From Balnearium lithotrophicum (lineage in GTDB: Bacteria > Aquificota > Aquificia > Desulfurobacteriales > Desulfurobacteriaceae): DNA of 43,879 nt. The stretch lies in contig NZ_FXTM01000019.1 of assembly GCF_900182585.1 (NCBI RefSeq), forward strand, positions 1 through 43,879. Reading direction: 5' to 3'. The notes below the pieces were generated by a model that did not search any database, was not told the DNA's origin, and worked only from the letters and a program-made list of their open reading frames with translations. This document shows positions 7,055 through 16,561 of the stretch, one piece after another. Every line of letters starts with the position of its first letter. Position 1 is the stretch's first letter. Made by a program: the position numbers and the translations under genes.

Positions 7055-9277
7055 ATGGATAGAAGACTTATTGAACAGCACGTTACTCTGGAAGAGTACC
7101 AGAAAATTCTGGAACTGCTTGGAAGAGAACCAAATTTAGTTGAACTTGGTATATTTTCGGCTATGTGGTCCGAACACTGTTCCTATAAGTCTTCAAGGCC
7201 ACACCTCAAAAAGTTTCCAACAGAGGCTCCGTGGGTGGTTCAAGGACCCGGTGAAAATGCAGGAATCATAATGGTTGATGAGGAAAGGGGAATATGTGCA
7301 GCTTTCAAGGTTGAGTCCCACAACCACCCATCCTACATAGAGCCGTTCAACGGAGCAGCTACAGGTGTAGGTGGAATTTTGAGGGACGTTTTTACAATGG
7401 GTGCCCGCCCTGTAGCCTGTATGGATTCTTTAAGATTTGGAGAGCTTCACGACTCAAAGATGAGGTACGTGACGAAGGGAGTCGTTTCTGGTATTAGCCA
7501 CTACGGAAACTGTGTTGGAGTTCCGACAGTTGGAGGAGAGGTTTACTTTGATTCGTGTTACCAGACGAATCCCCTTGTAAATGCATTTGCACTGGGACTT
7601 GTTAAGAAAGACAAGATTTTCTACGCAAGGGCAGCAGGAGTTGAGAATCCCGTTATATACGTTGGAGCAAAGACGGGAAGGGATGGAATCCACGGGGCAA
7701 CAATGGCATCTGAGGAATTTTCCTCAGAGGAGGAGGTTGAAAAGAAGGTTAACGTTCAGGTTGGAGACCCATTCCTTGAGAAGCTCCTGATAGAAGCCTG
7801 TTTAGAGGCAATGGAAAAGGAAGGAATAGTTGCTATTCAGGATATGGGAGCTGCTGGATTAACCTCATCCTCGGTTGAGATGGCCTCCCGCGGAGGCGTT
7901 GGCGTTGAGTTAGACCTTGATAAGGTTCCTACGAGGGAAGAGGGGATGACCCCTTACGAGATAATGCTCTCAGAATCTCAGGAGAGAATGTTAGTTGTCT
8001 GCGAAAGGGGAAAGGAAGAGGAGATAATGAACGTTTTTAGGAAGTGGGGATTAGATGCCGTTGTAATTGGTGAGGTTATTGAGGAGCCTGTTTTGAGGCT
8101 CTTTTGGAAGGGAGAGGTTGTTGCGGAGCTCCCTATAAAGGCACTTACAGATGAAGCTCCCGTTTACTATAGGCCCTTCAAGGTACCAAAGTACATTATT
8201 GAGAATAAAAAGTACGACCAGAACGACATTCCTGAACCTAAAAACCTAAACGAAGTTGTAAGAAAGCTCCTTTCCTCCCCTACGATAGCAAGTAAAAGGT
8301 GGATCTGGGAGCAGTACGACCACATGGTTCAGATAAATACCGTTGTCTATCCTGGTTCAGATGCGGCCGTTTTGAGGGTTAAGGGAACAAAAAAAGGAAT
8401 AGCTATAAGCAGTGACTGTAATTCAAGGTACTGCTATCTGAACCCTTATGAGGGTGGAAAGATAGCCGTTGCTGAAGCAGCAAGGAATGTTGCCTGTAGT
8501 GGGGCCGTTCCAAGGGCCATAACGGACTGTTTAAACTTTGGTAGTCCGGAGGACCCGGAAATTATGTGGCAGTTTGTCAAGGCAACAGATGGAATGGCCG
8601 ACGCCTGTAAGGTTCTTGAAACTCCGGTTGTCAGTGGGAATGTAAGCTTTTATAACGAAACAAAAACAGAGGAAGGAAAGAGAGCCATTTTCCCAACTCC
8701 TACAGTTGTCTGTGTGGGGGTTTTAGAAGATGTAGAGAAACGGATGACCTCCTACTTTAAGAACGAAGGGGATATTATCATCCTACTTGGCGAAAACACC
8801 GGAAATATTTCCGGTTCAGAGTATCAAAAGTTAGTGGAGGGTGAGTTTAAGGGAAGCGGTCAAACGGTAGATTTAAGATTTGAAAAAACCCTTCAGGAAG
8901 CTTTAATTGAAGCAATAAAATCGAAACTGATAAAACACGCCCACGATGTATCTGAAGGTGGTTTAGCAGTTAATCTCTTTGAATCCTCCTTCGAGAGGGG
9001 CTTAGGGTTTGAAGTTAATTTAGATGACGATTTGAGAACCGATTTCTTACTCTTCGGAGAGGAGCAAAGCAGAGTCGTTGTAAGTACCTCTCAGAACAGG
9101 TTGGATGAAGTATTAGAGTTTTTCAAGAGAAAAGCCGTTCCAGCTAAAGTAATAGGTAAGGTAGGTGGTAAAAGGGGAATAATCAAACATAAGGGAAGAG
9201 AAGTTGTGAATATTCCAATAGAGGAATTAAAAGAGCTCTATGAGAACTCCTTAGAGAGAGAGCTTGGTATCTGTTAA
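7055..9277 (+). CDS. purL: Phosphoribosylformylglycinamidine synthase, PurL (small type)
   Basis: This enzyme converts FGAR to FGAM with ATP in de novo purine synthesis. The 740-aa protein matches the small PurL type, which works with separate PurS and PurQ subunits; neither is in this window. Typical signatures are [18 protein letters not shown] near residue 35, GPGENAG and [11 protein letters not shown] with the catalytic His, and paired AIRS-like halves with a second metal-binding region at MLSESQERM. The ATG follows a GGGGAGAG site. The 3' end overlaps the TTG start of the downstream sensor kinase by 14 bases, an unusual pairing of a housekeeping gene with a two-component system. Confidence 0.97.
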   Translation: MDRRLIEQHVTLEEYQKILELLGREPNLVELGIFSAMWSEHCSYKSSRPHLKKFPTEAPWVVQGPGENAGIIMVDEERGICAAFKVESHNHPSYIEPFNGAATGVGGILRDVFTMGARPVACMDSLRFGELHDSKMRYVTKGVVSGISHYGNCVGVPTVGGEVYFDSCYQTNPLVNAFALGLVKKDKIFYARAAGVENPVIYVGAKTGRDGIHGATMASEEFSSEEEVEKKVNVQVGDPFLEKLLIEACLEAMEKEGIVAIQDMGAAGLTSSSVEMASRGGVGVELDLDKVPTREEGMTPYEIMLSESQERMLVVCERGKEEEIMNVFRKWGLDAVVIGEVIEEPVLRLFWKGEVVAELPIKALTDEAPVYYRPFKVPKYIIENKKYDQNDIPEPKNLNEVVRKLLSSPTIASKRWIWEQYDHMVQINTVVYPGSDAAVLRVKGTKKGIAISSDCNSRYCYLNPYEGGKIAVAEAARNVACSGAVPRAITDCLNFGSPEDPEIMWQFVKATDGMADACKVLETPVVSGNVSFYNETKTEEGKRAIFPTPTVVCVGVLEDVEKRMTSYFKNEGDIIILLGENTGNISGSEYQKLVEGEFKGSGQTVDLRFEKTLQEALIEAIKSKLIKHAHDVSEGGLAVNLFESSFERGLGFEVNLDDDLRTDFLLFGEEQSRVVVSTSQNRLDEVLEFFKRKAVPAKVIGKVGGKRGIIKHKGREVVNIPIEELKELYENSLERELGIC

Positions 9278-10436
9278 ATTCTCCTTTGAAAAGCTTCAAC
9301 TTATTTATAAGGTTGGCAGATTGGGATTCTCTGCCGGCCTTTTTGTTCTCCTTCTTTCGGTTTACTCGATAAGTTCAAAATTTCTCGACCCATACTCCTA
9401 TTTAGTTTTAGGAATCTATTCTTTTATCTCATTTCTTATCCTTCTTTTTTCGGAAAAGTCCTACCTTTATGAATTTCTCCTTGACGAATTGTTTCTTTTT
9501 CTCCTTGCAGTCAAGGGAGTTTTTTCGTACACCATTTTTTCTCTCTTTCTCTTCTTTCCGATTTTTTTCTCCTCCCTTTTTCTAAACAGATGGCAGGGGA
9601 TATCTGTTCTTATCCTTTCCTATTCACTTCACATTTTTTACTTTCTTATAGAGAGGGGAGAATTTAATCTACTTCAAAGTTTTCTTAACTTTTTAGCCCT
9701 TACTCTAATTTTCTTAATTTCCCAGAAAATAAGGGAAAACATGGAAGAACAAAAGAGAAATTTTGAGGAGTTGGAAAAATTAAAGAAAGAGTCTGAATTT
9801 TATAAAAGACTCTACGAAATAAGTGCAAACCTAGCTCACGAACTGAAAAACCCGTTAGCTTCAATTAAGGGAGCTCTCCAATTAATAAAACCGGAAAGGG
9901 AAAATGAGAAGTTAATGAAAATTCTTTTTACTGAGGTTGATAGACTCGATAGAACGATAAGGGATTTTCTCAATTTATCAAGGCCTATGCCCCAGTTTAG
10001 AAAACGAATTAATGCCAAACAGGTTGTAGAAACTGTTTGTAATAATCTTGTTTCAGAGAAATCCTGCAAAGTAGAGGGTGAAGACGTATGGATTTTTACA
10101 GACCCACAATCTTTCAATTCCGTTGTTGAGAATCTAATAAACAATGCTCTCTACTGGGCAAGGAGTCAAGTTATTGTGAAGGTTAAAAAGGATAGAAATT
10201 TACTTGAACTGAGGGTTGAGGACGACGGTCCAGGGGTTTTAGAAGAGGATAAAGAGAAAATTTTTGAGCCATTCTTCTCAAGGAGAAGTGGTGGTTCCGG
10301 CCTTGGCCTCTCCATTGTTAAGAAGTTTGTGGTTGAAAATGGAGGATTTATCCTTGTTGAAAGGAGTTCCTTAGGGGGAGCTGCTTTCATTTTAAAAATT
10401 CCTGTTGGAGAGTTTGATGAGAGCTCTGATTCTTGA
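9264..10436 (+). CDS. Membrane sensor histidine kinase, PilS/NtrB-like
   Basis: A 390-aa protein. Residues about 20-155 form five or six hydrophobic segments. A short coiled stretch (155-185) leads to a HisKA domain with the phospho-acceptor H192 in [16 protein letters not shown]. The ATPase domain follows with N-box [12 protein letters not shown]1 VEDDGPGV and F/G2 box [19 protein letters not shown]. The six-helix sensor plus partnership with a sigma-54 activator is the architecture of PilS, which controls type IV pilin genes; no pilin gene is here to confirm that. The start is TTG, overlapping purL, with a GAGAGAG site. It is translationally coupled to the regulator gene. Confidence 0.9.
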   Translation: MVSVKFSFEKLQLIYKVGRLGFSAGLFVLLLSVYSISSKFLDPYSYLVLGIYSFISFLILLFSEKSYLYEFLLDELFLFLLAVKGVFSYTIFSLFLFFPIFFSSLFLNRWQGISVLILSYSLHIFYFLIERGEFNLLQSFLNFLALTLIFLISQKIRENMEEQKRNFEELEKLKKESEFYKRLYEISANLAHELKNPLASIKGALQLIKPERENEKLMKILFTEVDRLDRTIRDFLNLSRPMPQFRKRINAKQVVETVCNNLVSEKSCKVEGEDVWIFTDPQSFNSVVENLINNALYWARSQVIVKVKKDRNLLELRVEDDGPGVLEEDKEKIFEPFFSRRSGGSGLGLSIVKKFVVENGGFILVERSSLGGAAFILKIPVGEFDESSDS

Positions 10437-11754
10437 GGATGAGATTAACTTAAGGGAAATACTCAAAATGCTCGTTGGTGAGTTTGGTTACGAAATTAGC
10501 GAAGCTGGAAGTTTAAAAGAGGCTTTTTCCCAAATCGATGAGAGAATCTACGATTTAATTCTCGTTGATTTGAGGCTTCCTGATGGTTTTGGCATGGAAG
10601 TTGTGAGAAAGGTTAAAAAGGAACAGCTTGAAACTGAAATGATAATAATTACAGCCTTTGCTACGACGGAGACAATTAAAGAGGCATTTGAATTGGGGGT
10701 TTACGACTACATAGAAAAACCCTTTAACGTTGATGAACTGAAGCTGATTTTAAGGAACGTTACAGAAAAAATTAGATTGAAGGGGAAAACAGAAGAAGAC
10801 TTCCCTTTAATAGTTGGAAAATCAAAGGTAATAGAGAGGTTAAAGGAACAGATAAAAAAAATTGCTCCTTACGATGTCAACGTTCTGATTTTAGGAGAGA
10901 GTGGAACTGGTAAAGAACTCGCAGCAAGGGCAATTCACAAGTTAAGTCCAAGAAGGAATAAACCCTTTGTTGCAATTAACTGTGCAGCACTACCGATGGA
11001 GCTACTTGAGAGTGAACTCTTCGGTTATAAGAAAGGGGCTTTTACTGGAGCTCTCTCTAACAAAATGGGACTTATAGAGAAGGCCGACGGAGGAACTCTC
11101 TTTTTGGACGAAATAGGGGATATGCCATTACAACTTCAAGCAAAGCTTCTAAGGTTTTTAGAGGAAAAGACATTTATCCCTTTAGGTTCAACTCAGGAAA
11201 AAAGGGTTGATGTAAGAGTTTTGGCAGCTACAAACAAGGACTTAAAGAGGGAAATTGAGGATGGAAGGTTTAGAGAGGACCTCTACTATAGGCTTGCAAC
11301 AATCACTCTATGCACTCCTCCTTTAAGGGAGAGGAGGGAGGATATTCCTATCTTGGTTGAATACTTTGCAGATATCTTTTCAAAGAAGTACAAAAAGAGG
11401 GTAAGGAAAATTTCTCCCCGCTTCATAAAGTACTTATCCTCACTACCCCTTGAAGGAAACGTTAGGGAACTTAAAAATTTGGTTGAAAGGGAGGTAATTC
11501 TCTTAGACGATGATGGAGTCCTTGGAGCTGGCTTCTCTTTCGAAAGCTTTAGTATTCAGGATGTTGAAATTCCACCTGAGGGAGTAAACCTGAAAAAAAT
11601 TCTTGAAGAAACGGAAAAAAATTACCTGCTTAAAGCACTGAAGTTAGCTGAGGGAAAAAAGACGAAGGCAGCAGAACTTCTTGGATTAACATTTAGGGAG
11701 TTTAGGTATAGATTAGGAAAGTACACCCCCCAAAGGGGGGATAAGGAAGATTAA
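10417..11754 (+). CDS. Sigma-54-dependent response regulator, NtrC/PilR-like
   Basis: Receiver domain with phospho-acceptor D51 (YDLILVDLRLPDG), then a central AAA+ domain with Walker A GESGTGKE (160-167), the sigma-54 contact loop GAFTGA (207-212) and Walker B GGTLFLDEIGDM. It ends in a Fis-type helix-turn-helix (KTKAAELLGLTFREFRYRL). I choose ATG at 10417, giving 445 aa, because GGAGAG sits six bases upstream and the protein then begins MRALILEDE as is usual. An upstream in-frame TTG at 10405 has no ribosome-binding site. It overlaps the kinase 3' end. Its stop overlaps the convergent tig stop by four bases. PilR is the likeliest subtype but targets are unknown. Confidence 0.92.
   Translation: MRALILEDEINLREILKMLVGEFGYEISEAGSLKEAFSQIDERIYDLILVDLRLPDGFGMEVVRKVKKEQLETEMIIITAFATTETIKEAFELGVYDYIEKPFNVDELKLILRNVTEKIRLKGKTEEDFPLIVGKSKVIERLKEQIKKIAPYDVNVLILGESGTGKELAARAIHKLSPRRNKPFVAINCAALPMELLESELFGYKKGAFTGALSNKMGLIEKADGGTLFLDEIGDMPLQLQAKLLRFLEEKTFIPLGSTQEKRVDVRVLAATNKDLKREIEDGRFREDLYYRLATITLCTPPLRERREDIPILVEYFADIFSKKYKKRVRKISPRFIKYLSSLPLEGNVRELKNLVEREVILLDDDGVLGAGFSFESFSIQDVEIPPEGVNLKKILEETEKNYLLKALKLAEGKKTKAAELLGLTFREFRYRLGKYTPQRGDKED
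11726..11740. terminator. GC hairpin between convergent genes
   Basis: CCCCCC-AAA-GGGGGG forms a six-base-pair GC stem with a three-base loop. It lies inside the last codons of the response regulator and just past the tig stop codon. A weaker AAGG/CCTT pairing and the T-run CTTTTT follow on the plus strand. It probably ends transcription from both sides. Termination strength is inferred. Confidence 0.5.
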
Positions 11755-13061
11755 CCTTCTTTTTCCTCTTTGTTTTCCTCCTCTGCTTCTACCTCTTCAA
11801 CCTCTGCAAGCTCAATCAGTCTGTCTAATGCCTTCTGCCTCAAAATGTCCTGCCTTATCATGCTGAGTAGTCCCTTTTCCTCCAACGACTGCCTTGCCTT
11901 TACGTAGTCTCCGCCAAAGGCAGAATCTGCAAGTTTCTGTATTTCAGATTCAACATCTTCGTCTGTAACTTCAATCCCTTCAAGTTCGGCAATTCTCTCA
12001 AGGAGAAGCTTGACCTTTACCGTTTTTTCTGCGGTCGGTCTTACCATCTCAACTATTCCTTCAGGGCTGACTTGACTTACATCAACTCCAATTTGAGCAA
12101 GCCTGTTTAACTGATTCTGAGCCTGAGCCCTTATCTCAAGGTCTAACATTGATGGAGGTACGGGGATGTTCACCTTTTTGAGGAGTTCCTCAATAATCTG
12201 GTCCTCAACCTCCTCCTGCTCCCTTACCTTTTCAGCAGTTTCTAAATCCTCTAAGATTTTCTTCTTCATGTCTTCAAGATTCTCAAATCCAAACCTCTTT
12301 GCAAACTCATCGTTAACTTCAGGGAGCTCCTTTTCCTTAACTGACTTTACTTTAAACTTAACTTTAACCTTTTTCCCCTTAGCTTCACCGTACTTTTCTT
12401 CATCTGGAGCCTCAAACTCAACCTCTCCTTCCTCTCCGGCCTTCTTACCTAAAACCTCCTTCTCAACCTCTGGCCAGAGTTGCTCCTGTCCCAAAACTAC
12501 TGAAACTTCACCTTTATGGCTCTCCTCCTCCCCTTCAACCTGAGTTTCGTACTCTAATTCAACCAAATCTCCTTCCTTAGCTTCCCTGTCAACCTCCTTC
12601 CATGTTGCACTCTGGTTCCTCAAGCCCTCAATTACCTTCTGAACGTCCTCATCTCCAACGTTTCTCTTTGTTCTCTTTACCTTTATTCCCTTGTAATCTT
12701 CGGGATTAATCTCTATTTCAGGCTTAACCTCAAGAATTAAAACTACATTGACTCTATTTTCCTTAAGGTCTGCGTTGTAGGACTCAACTCCGGGGTCAGA
12801 GATTAGGTTGAGCCCTTCTTTTTCCAAAACTTCAGCCAACTTCTGAGGAATGAGTGTTCTTAGTAGAGTATCCTTTATATCCTCCTCGTAGTACTTCTTT
12901 ATTACAGACGCAGGAGCCTTACCGGGTCTAAAGCCGGGAACTTTTGCCCTTCTTCCTATCTCCCTGCAGATTGCCTTTACCTCTTTCTCTACCTCTTCAG
13001 GTTCTAACTCCATTTTCACTTTCTTAATTACATCGTTTACATTCTCCAATTCGTATTTCAT
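11751..13061 (-). CDS. tig: Trigger factor, ribosome-associated chaperone and prolyl isomerase
   Basis: Trigger factor binds nascent chains at the ribosome exit tunnel near L23. The 436-aa protein has the expected three parts: an N-terminal ribosome-binding domain with the signature GFRPGKAP at about residues 43-50; a PPIase-like FKBP insert (KEGDLVELEYETQVEG through KFKVKSVKEKELPEVN); and a C-terminal helical arm region. The extreme C-terminus is highly acidic (VEEVEAEEENKEEKE). Its ATG overlaps the argG stop (ATGA), with GGAGG inside the end of argG, so the two are translationally coupled. Usual clpP/clpX neighbours are absent. Confidence 0.97.
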   Translation of the reverse strand: MKYELENVNDVIKKVKMELEPEEVEKEVKAICREIGRRAKVPGFRPGKAPASVIKKYYEEDIKDTLLRTLIPQKLAEVLEKEGLNLISDPGVESYNADLKENRVNVVLILEVKPEIEINPEDYKGIKVKRTKRNVGDEDVQKVIEGLRNQSATWKEVDREAKEGDLVELEYETQVEGEEESHKGEVSVVLGQEQLWPEVEKEVLGKKAGEEGEVEFEAPDEEKYGEAKGKKVKVKFKVKSVKEKELPEVNDEFAKRFGFENLEDMKKKILEDLETAEKVREQEEVEDQIIEELLKKVNIPVPPSMLDLEIRAQAQNQLNRLAQIGVDVSQVSPEGIVEMVRPTAEKTVKVKLLLERIAELEGIEVTDEDVESEIQKLADSAFGGDYVKARQSLEEKGLLSMIRQDILRQKALDRLIELAEVEEVEAEEENKEEKEG

Positions 13062-14269
13062 CTGTTCCCTCCTTTCTTTCTTACTCTTCCCATTACTTTA
13101 AGCGGCAGACTCCACACCTTTGTAAATGCCGCTCCTGCCTTATGGTCAAAGGTATCCTTTGGACTGTAGGTTGCCAAATCCTCAATGTAGAGCGAATTTG
13201 GAGACTTCCTTCCAACAACTTGAGCACTTCCCTTGTAGAGCTTAAATCTCACAGTTCCTGTAACCAAAGGAGAAATTTTATTGTTAAACGCATCTAAAGC
13301 TTCCCTAAGTGGTGTGAACCAGAGGGCTTCGTAAACAACTTCTGCGTAAGGGTGCTTTATGTGACTCTGTTTGTAGTGGTAAGTAAATCTGTCAAGAACT
13401 AAACTTTCAATCTCATCGTAAGCCTTTATGAGTAGTAGTCCTGCAGGAGATTCGTAAACCTCCCTTGATTTAATCCCGACAAGTCTATTTTCAACCATAT
13501 CTATTCTTCCAAATCCGTGTCTTCCAGCAATTTCATTCAAATCCCAGATTAATTTCCAAATCTCTGTGTAGCTTTTGCCGTTTAGAGAAACTGGAGTTCC
13601 CTCTTTAAATTCAATTTCAACGTACTCGGGCTCATCAGGTGCCTTCTCGGGGGATACTGTTAAAACGAAAGCATCCTCAGGAGGTTCTATATAAGGGTCC
13701 TCAAGTGGACCGGCTTCTATTGCAACTCCCCACAAGTTTCTATCGTAGGAATAGGGCTTCTCCTTCGTTGCCACCACAGGAATTCCGCACTTTTGAGCGT
13801 ACTCTATCTCCTCATCCCTCGACTTGAACTCCCACTCTCTAACGGGAGCAAGAACTTCAATGTCGGGGTCTAAGGCCCAAACTGAGGCCTCAAACCTCAC
13901 CTGGTCGTTACCCTTTCCCGTTGAACCGTGGGCAACAAAGTCGGCTCCAACCTTATGGGCGATTTCAACCAACTTCTTAGCTATCAAAGGCCTTGAAAGG
14001 GCACTTATCAGTGGATACTTTCCTTCGTAGAGAGCTCCCGCCCTCATTAAGGGTAAACAGTACTCCCTTGCAAACTCTTCCTTTATATCATCAACAATGG
14101 CCTCAACGGCCCCTGAAGCCTTAGCCTTTTCTGGAATTTCTGTAAGCTCTTCACCCTGTCCAACGTCTGCAGTATAGGTAATTACCTCGTATCCTCTATC
14201 TGTTAACCATCTAACTATCACAGATGTATCAAGCCCACCGGAATAGGCGAGAACAACCCTTTTCTTCAC
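13058..14269 (-). CDS. argG: Argininosuccinate synthase
   Basis: Joins citrulline and aspartate with ATP to argininosuccinate in arginine synthesis. The 403-aa protein begins with the N-type ATP pyrophosphatase P-loop AYSGGLDTS (8-16). It carries further family motifs GSTGKGNDQVRFE, the citrulline-binding segment around WGVAIEAGPLEDP, and GRHGFGRIDMVENR. Length is normal. The start is GTG at 14267-14269 with GGAGGG six to seven bases upstream; an overlapping ATG one base away is out of frame. Head of the argG-tig pair, 67 bases from the ChrA gene. Confidence 0.98.
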   Translation of the reverse strand: MKKRVVLAYSGGLDTSVIVRWLTDRGYEVITYTADVGQGEELTEIPEKAKASGAVEAIVDDIKEEFAREYCLPLMRAGALYEGKYPLISALSRPLIAKKLVEIAHKVGADFVAHGSTGKGNDQVRFEASVWALDPDIEVLAPVREWEFKSRDEEIEYAQKCGIPVVATKEKPYSYDRNLWGVAIEAGPLEDPYIEPPEDAFVLTVSPEKAPDEPEYVEIEFKEGTPVSLNGKSYTEIWKLIWDLNEIAGRHGFGRIDMVENRLVGIKSREVYESPAGLLLIKAYDEIESLVLDRFTYHYKQSHIKHPYAEVVYEALWFTPLREALDAFNNKISPLVTGTVRFKLYKGSAQVVGRKSPNSLYIEDLATYSPKDTFDHKAGAAFTKVWSLPLKVMGRVRKKGGNR

Positions 14270-14336
14270 ATTTCCCTCCTAAAAAGGATAAAAGTCTGTG
14301 GAATTTTAGACAATTTTATTTATAAGTTCAAAATTG

Positions 14337-15509
14337 TTAAAAGAATCTAATTCCGAAAATGTAGAGAAGGAGCTTAAAAGTTAATCCAACTAAGAATAGA
14401 GGAAGTACTCCCAATCTAAGGTACCTAACGGACAAAAAAGCATAAGCTACCCATATGAAGGAAAACGGGTAGGAGACCAGGAACTTTAGAATAGTCAGAA
14501 CAACAAAGAAAAGCATTCCAGTGAAGGCAGAAAGGACGGCGGATATTCCTCTTCTTATAAGGGTTAGCTCCTTTATTTTGCTGTAAATGTCGGCAAAGAG
14601 AAGGGTAAAGAAAAAGGAGGGATAGAACATTCCAAAGGTTGCAACCATTCCCCCTAAAACTCCACAGACTTTGTACCCTATGAACGTCGAAGTTATCAGG
14701 ATTGGCCCCGGCGTAATCTGGCCAAAGGCGATTCCGTCCGTAAACTCCTTGAGTGAAAGCCAGTGGTGGTAACTGACAACTTCCTGTTGAAGGAGGGGGA
14801 GAATTGTAAATCCATTTCCAAAGGCAACTGAACCGATTTTTACCATTGAGAGGAGGAGTTCTGCCAACTTTCCTTTCGATACCAATCCTACTAAAAGGGC
14901 AGCAAGGAGTGGAGCTCCTAAAAGAAACAGTTTAAGGTAGTCAACTGATACGTTTGAGACATTAAATTCTCTTTTCCCCTCAATGGATTTAAAGAGAAAC
15001 GTACCCAAAACAAAAGAGACGGCTACTACAACAGCTCCATTGACGTTTAGGAGAACTGAGAGAAAGGCAAAGAGCGCCATCAAGAACTTTTTAAGTGTAC
15101 TTGAAAATTTCCTGGCAAAGTCAAGGGAAATGTGGATTAAAACACCTAAGACCATTCCTTCCAACGGAGGAAAGAGGCTCTTAAGCCAGGCAACCTGCTT
15201 AAAATTAAAATAGATGTAGGAAAGGAAAAGCATCAAGAGAAATGTAGGGAGAAGAAAGAAAAGTGTGCCTAAGAGAGCTCCAGCCACTCCCCCTATCCTG
15301 TAAGCTACGTACGTTGCAAGGTTGAACATTACAGGACCCGGGTAGAGCTGAACCATTCCAAGACCTTCCTCAAATTCCTTCTCTGTAATCCATCCCCTTT
15401 TTAAAAAGGAGGACCTTAACTCTTGAAGCATAACTGCACCGTAGGCAGTAAGTCCCAACTTTAGGTAGGCAGTTGAAAGCTCAAAAAGTGAGGGTTTTTT
15501 CCTATCCAT
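14337..15509 (-). CDS. ChrA-type chromate transport family protein (two CHR halves)
   Basis: A 390-aa polytopic inner-membrane protein made of two homologous halves, the long-chain CHR arrangement. Each half carries the same signature: LYPGPVMFNLATYVAYRIGG near residue 54 and ITPGPILITSTFIGYKVCG near residue 265. Each is preceded by the AYG/AFGNG-type segment. Members export chromate or other oxyanions, but many have no demonstrated substrate. I call the family, not the ion. The ATG overlaps the 3' end of the trmN6-like gene by eight bases, placing it last in a four-gene minus-strand run that begins with the RNase toxin. Confidence 0.9.
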   Translation of the reverse strand: MDRKKPSLFELSTAYLKLGLTAYGAVMLQELRSSFLKRGWITEKEFEEGLGMVQLYPGPVMFNLATYVAYRIGGVAGALLGTLFFLLPTFLLMLFLSYIYFNFKQVAWLKSLFPPLEGMVLGVLIHISLDFARKFSSTLKKFLMALFAFLSVLLNVNGAVVVAVSFVLGTFLFKSIEGKREFNVSNVSVDYLKLFLLGAPLLAALLVGLVSKGKLAELLLSMVKIGSVAFGNGFTILPLLQQEVVSYHHWLSLKEFTDGIAFGQITPGPILITSTFIGYKVCGVLGGMVATFGMFYPSFFFTLLFADIYSKIKELTLIRRGISAVLSAFTGMLFFVVLTILKFLVSYPFSFIWVAYAFLSVRYLRLGVLPLFLVGLTFKLLLYIFGIRFF

Positions 15510-16245
15510 TGAGAAATTCTCTGTACTTTTTCTCTACTTCGTCAGTATACTCCCTCCTCTTACAGTCTGAGTAGATAACGAGGGGAGGTTCTACAGTTAC
15601 TCCCTTACCTCCTCCCCTTACCCCTTCAACCAAGAACAGGTTTGCCTCCCTCCCGAAGCAGGGATACAGAAACCTCAGTCTTTTAGGTTCTATCCTATTT
15701 TCCCTCATGAGAAAGATTGCATCTGTAAACCTGTGAACGGGTAGGAGGAGGTAGAATCTACCTCTATTTTTCAGTAAGAAGCCTGCTGCTTTTATAAAGT
15801 CCTCTAGCTTTGCCTCAATCTCCTGTCTTGCCAGAGCCCTCAAGCTTCCCTTTGAAATGGAACCCTTCCCAACCTCAATGAAGGGAGGATTTGTTACAAC
15901 AATGTCAAAGGAGTGGGGTTTGAAAACCTTACTCACTTCCTTAACGTTAAGTTTCAAAACTTGAAACCTCTCTTCAACGTTGTTTATTTCTGCATTCTTC
16001 CTCGCCAATTCAACGTTCTCCTCTGCAACATCAATTCCCACTGCAGATATTTCACCGTACTTTAGAAGGAGGAGAATCGGAATAACACCGCAGCCCGTTC
16101 CAAGGTCTATCAGTTTTTCCTTTCCCTTTATCCTTACAAAGTCAGCAAGCAGGAACGTATCCGTTCCGAATCTAAAACCGTCCTTCAGTTGGTAAAACTT
16201 GCACTTTTCATTTAAAAATGTTGAAAGGTCTACCCTATTCTCCAC
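15502..16245 (-). CDS. TrmN6-like adenine-N6 methyltransferase
   Basis: A 247-aa class I SAM-dependent methyltransferase. The SAM-binding motif is LIDLGTGCGVIPI (residues 45-57). The acidic ribose contact is in GIDVAEENV. The N6-adenine catalytic tetrad NPPF is at 119-122, preceded by DIVV. The N-terminal FYQLKDGFRFGTDTFLLADF segment and overall length match the family that makes m6A37 in tRNA1(Val) (YfiC/TrmN6). RNA specificity is by homology only. Its start lies 11 bases inside the end of the preceding putative immunity gene, so translation is coupled. Confidence 0.87.
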   Translation of the reverse strand: MENRVDLSTFLNEKCKFYQLKDGFRFGTDTFLLADFVRIKGKEKLIDLGTGCGVIPILLLLKYGEISAVGIDVAEENVELARKNAEINNVEERFQVLKLNVKEVSKVFKPHSFDIVVTNPPFIEVGKGSISKGSLRALARQEIEAKLEDFIKAAGFLLKNRGRFYLLLPVHRFTDAIFLMRENRIEPKRLRFLYPCFGREANLFLVEGVRGGGKGVTVEPPLVIYSDCKRREYTDEVEKKYREFLNG

Positions 16246-16561
16246 AGAGATTCCTCTTCATTGAAGTTACGTACCTCTTTATCTGTTCAATCCATCTCAA
16301 AAAATCGTTTGTATCGTCGAAGTAGTAATTTGCAACATCCCCAACTACGTGTTCAAAGTCTGCCGGATTGTTCTTTAAAAACTGGTCAATTTCTGAGAGG
16401 AGCTTTTTTGCAGTTTCACAGTCCACCAATTCCTCCCTGACTATGTCCCAGTCGGACTTCCCCTCCTCAATCCCGTACGAAAAGGATGCAAGGAGGGAGT
16501 AGAAAAAGGGATACCTCTCCTCAAAGAGCTTCTCCTTCTCGTAGTTCACTTCCTCCTCCAT
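16235..16561 (-). CDS. Putative immunity protein to the adjacent RNase A-like toxin (CdiI-like)
   Basis: A 108-aa, strongly acidic, predicted cytoplasmic protein without a signal peptide. Its features recall small CdiI-type immunity proteins paired with CdiA-CT RNase A toxins: an aromatic N-terminal helix (YPFFYSLLASFSYGI), a leucine-rich helix (KKLLSEIDQFLKN), then NYYFDDTNDFLRWIEQI. I cannot run a profile, so the family match is moderate. The strongest support is context: its ATG directly abuts the stop codon of the toxin gene (TAGATG), and its acidity suits a very basic partner. GGAGGAG after the ATG is coding, and initiation probably relies on coupling to the toxin. Confidence 0.62.
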   Translation of the reverse strand: MEEEVNYEKEKLFEERYPFFYSLLASFSYGIEEGKSDWDIVREELVDCETAKKLLSEIDQFLKNNPADFEHVVGDVANYYFDDTNDFLRWIEQIKRYVTSMKRNLCGE

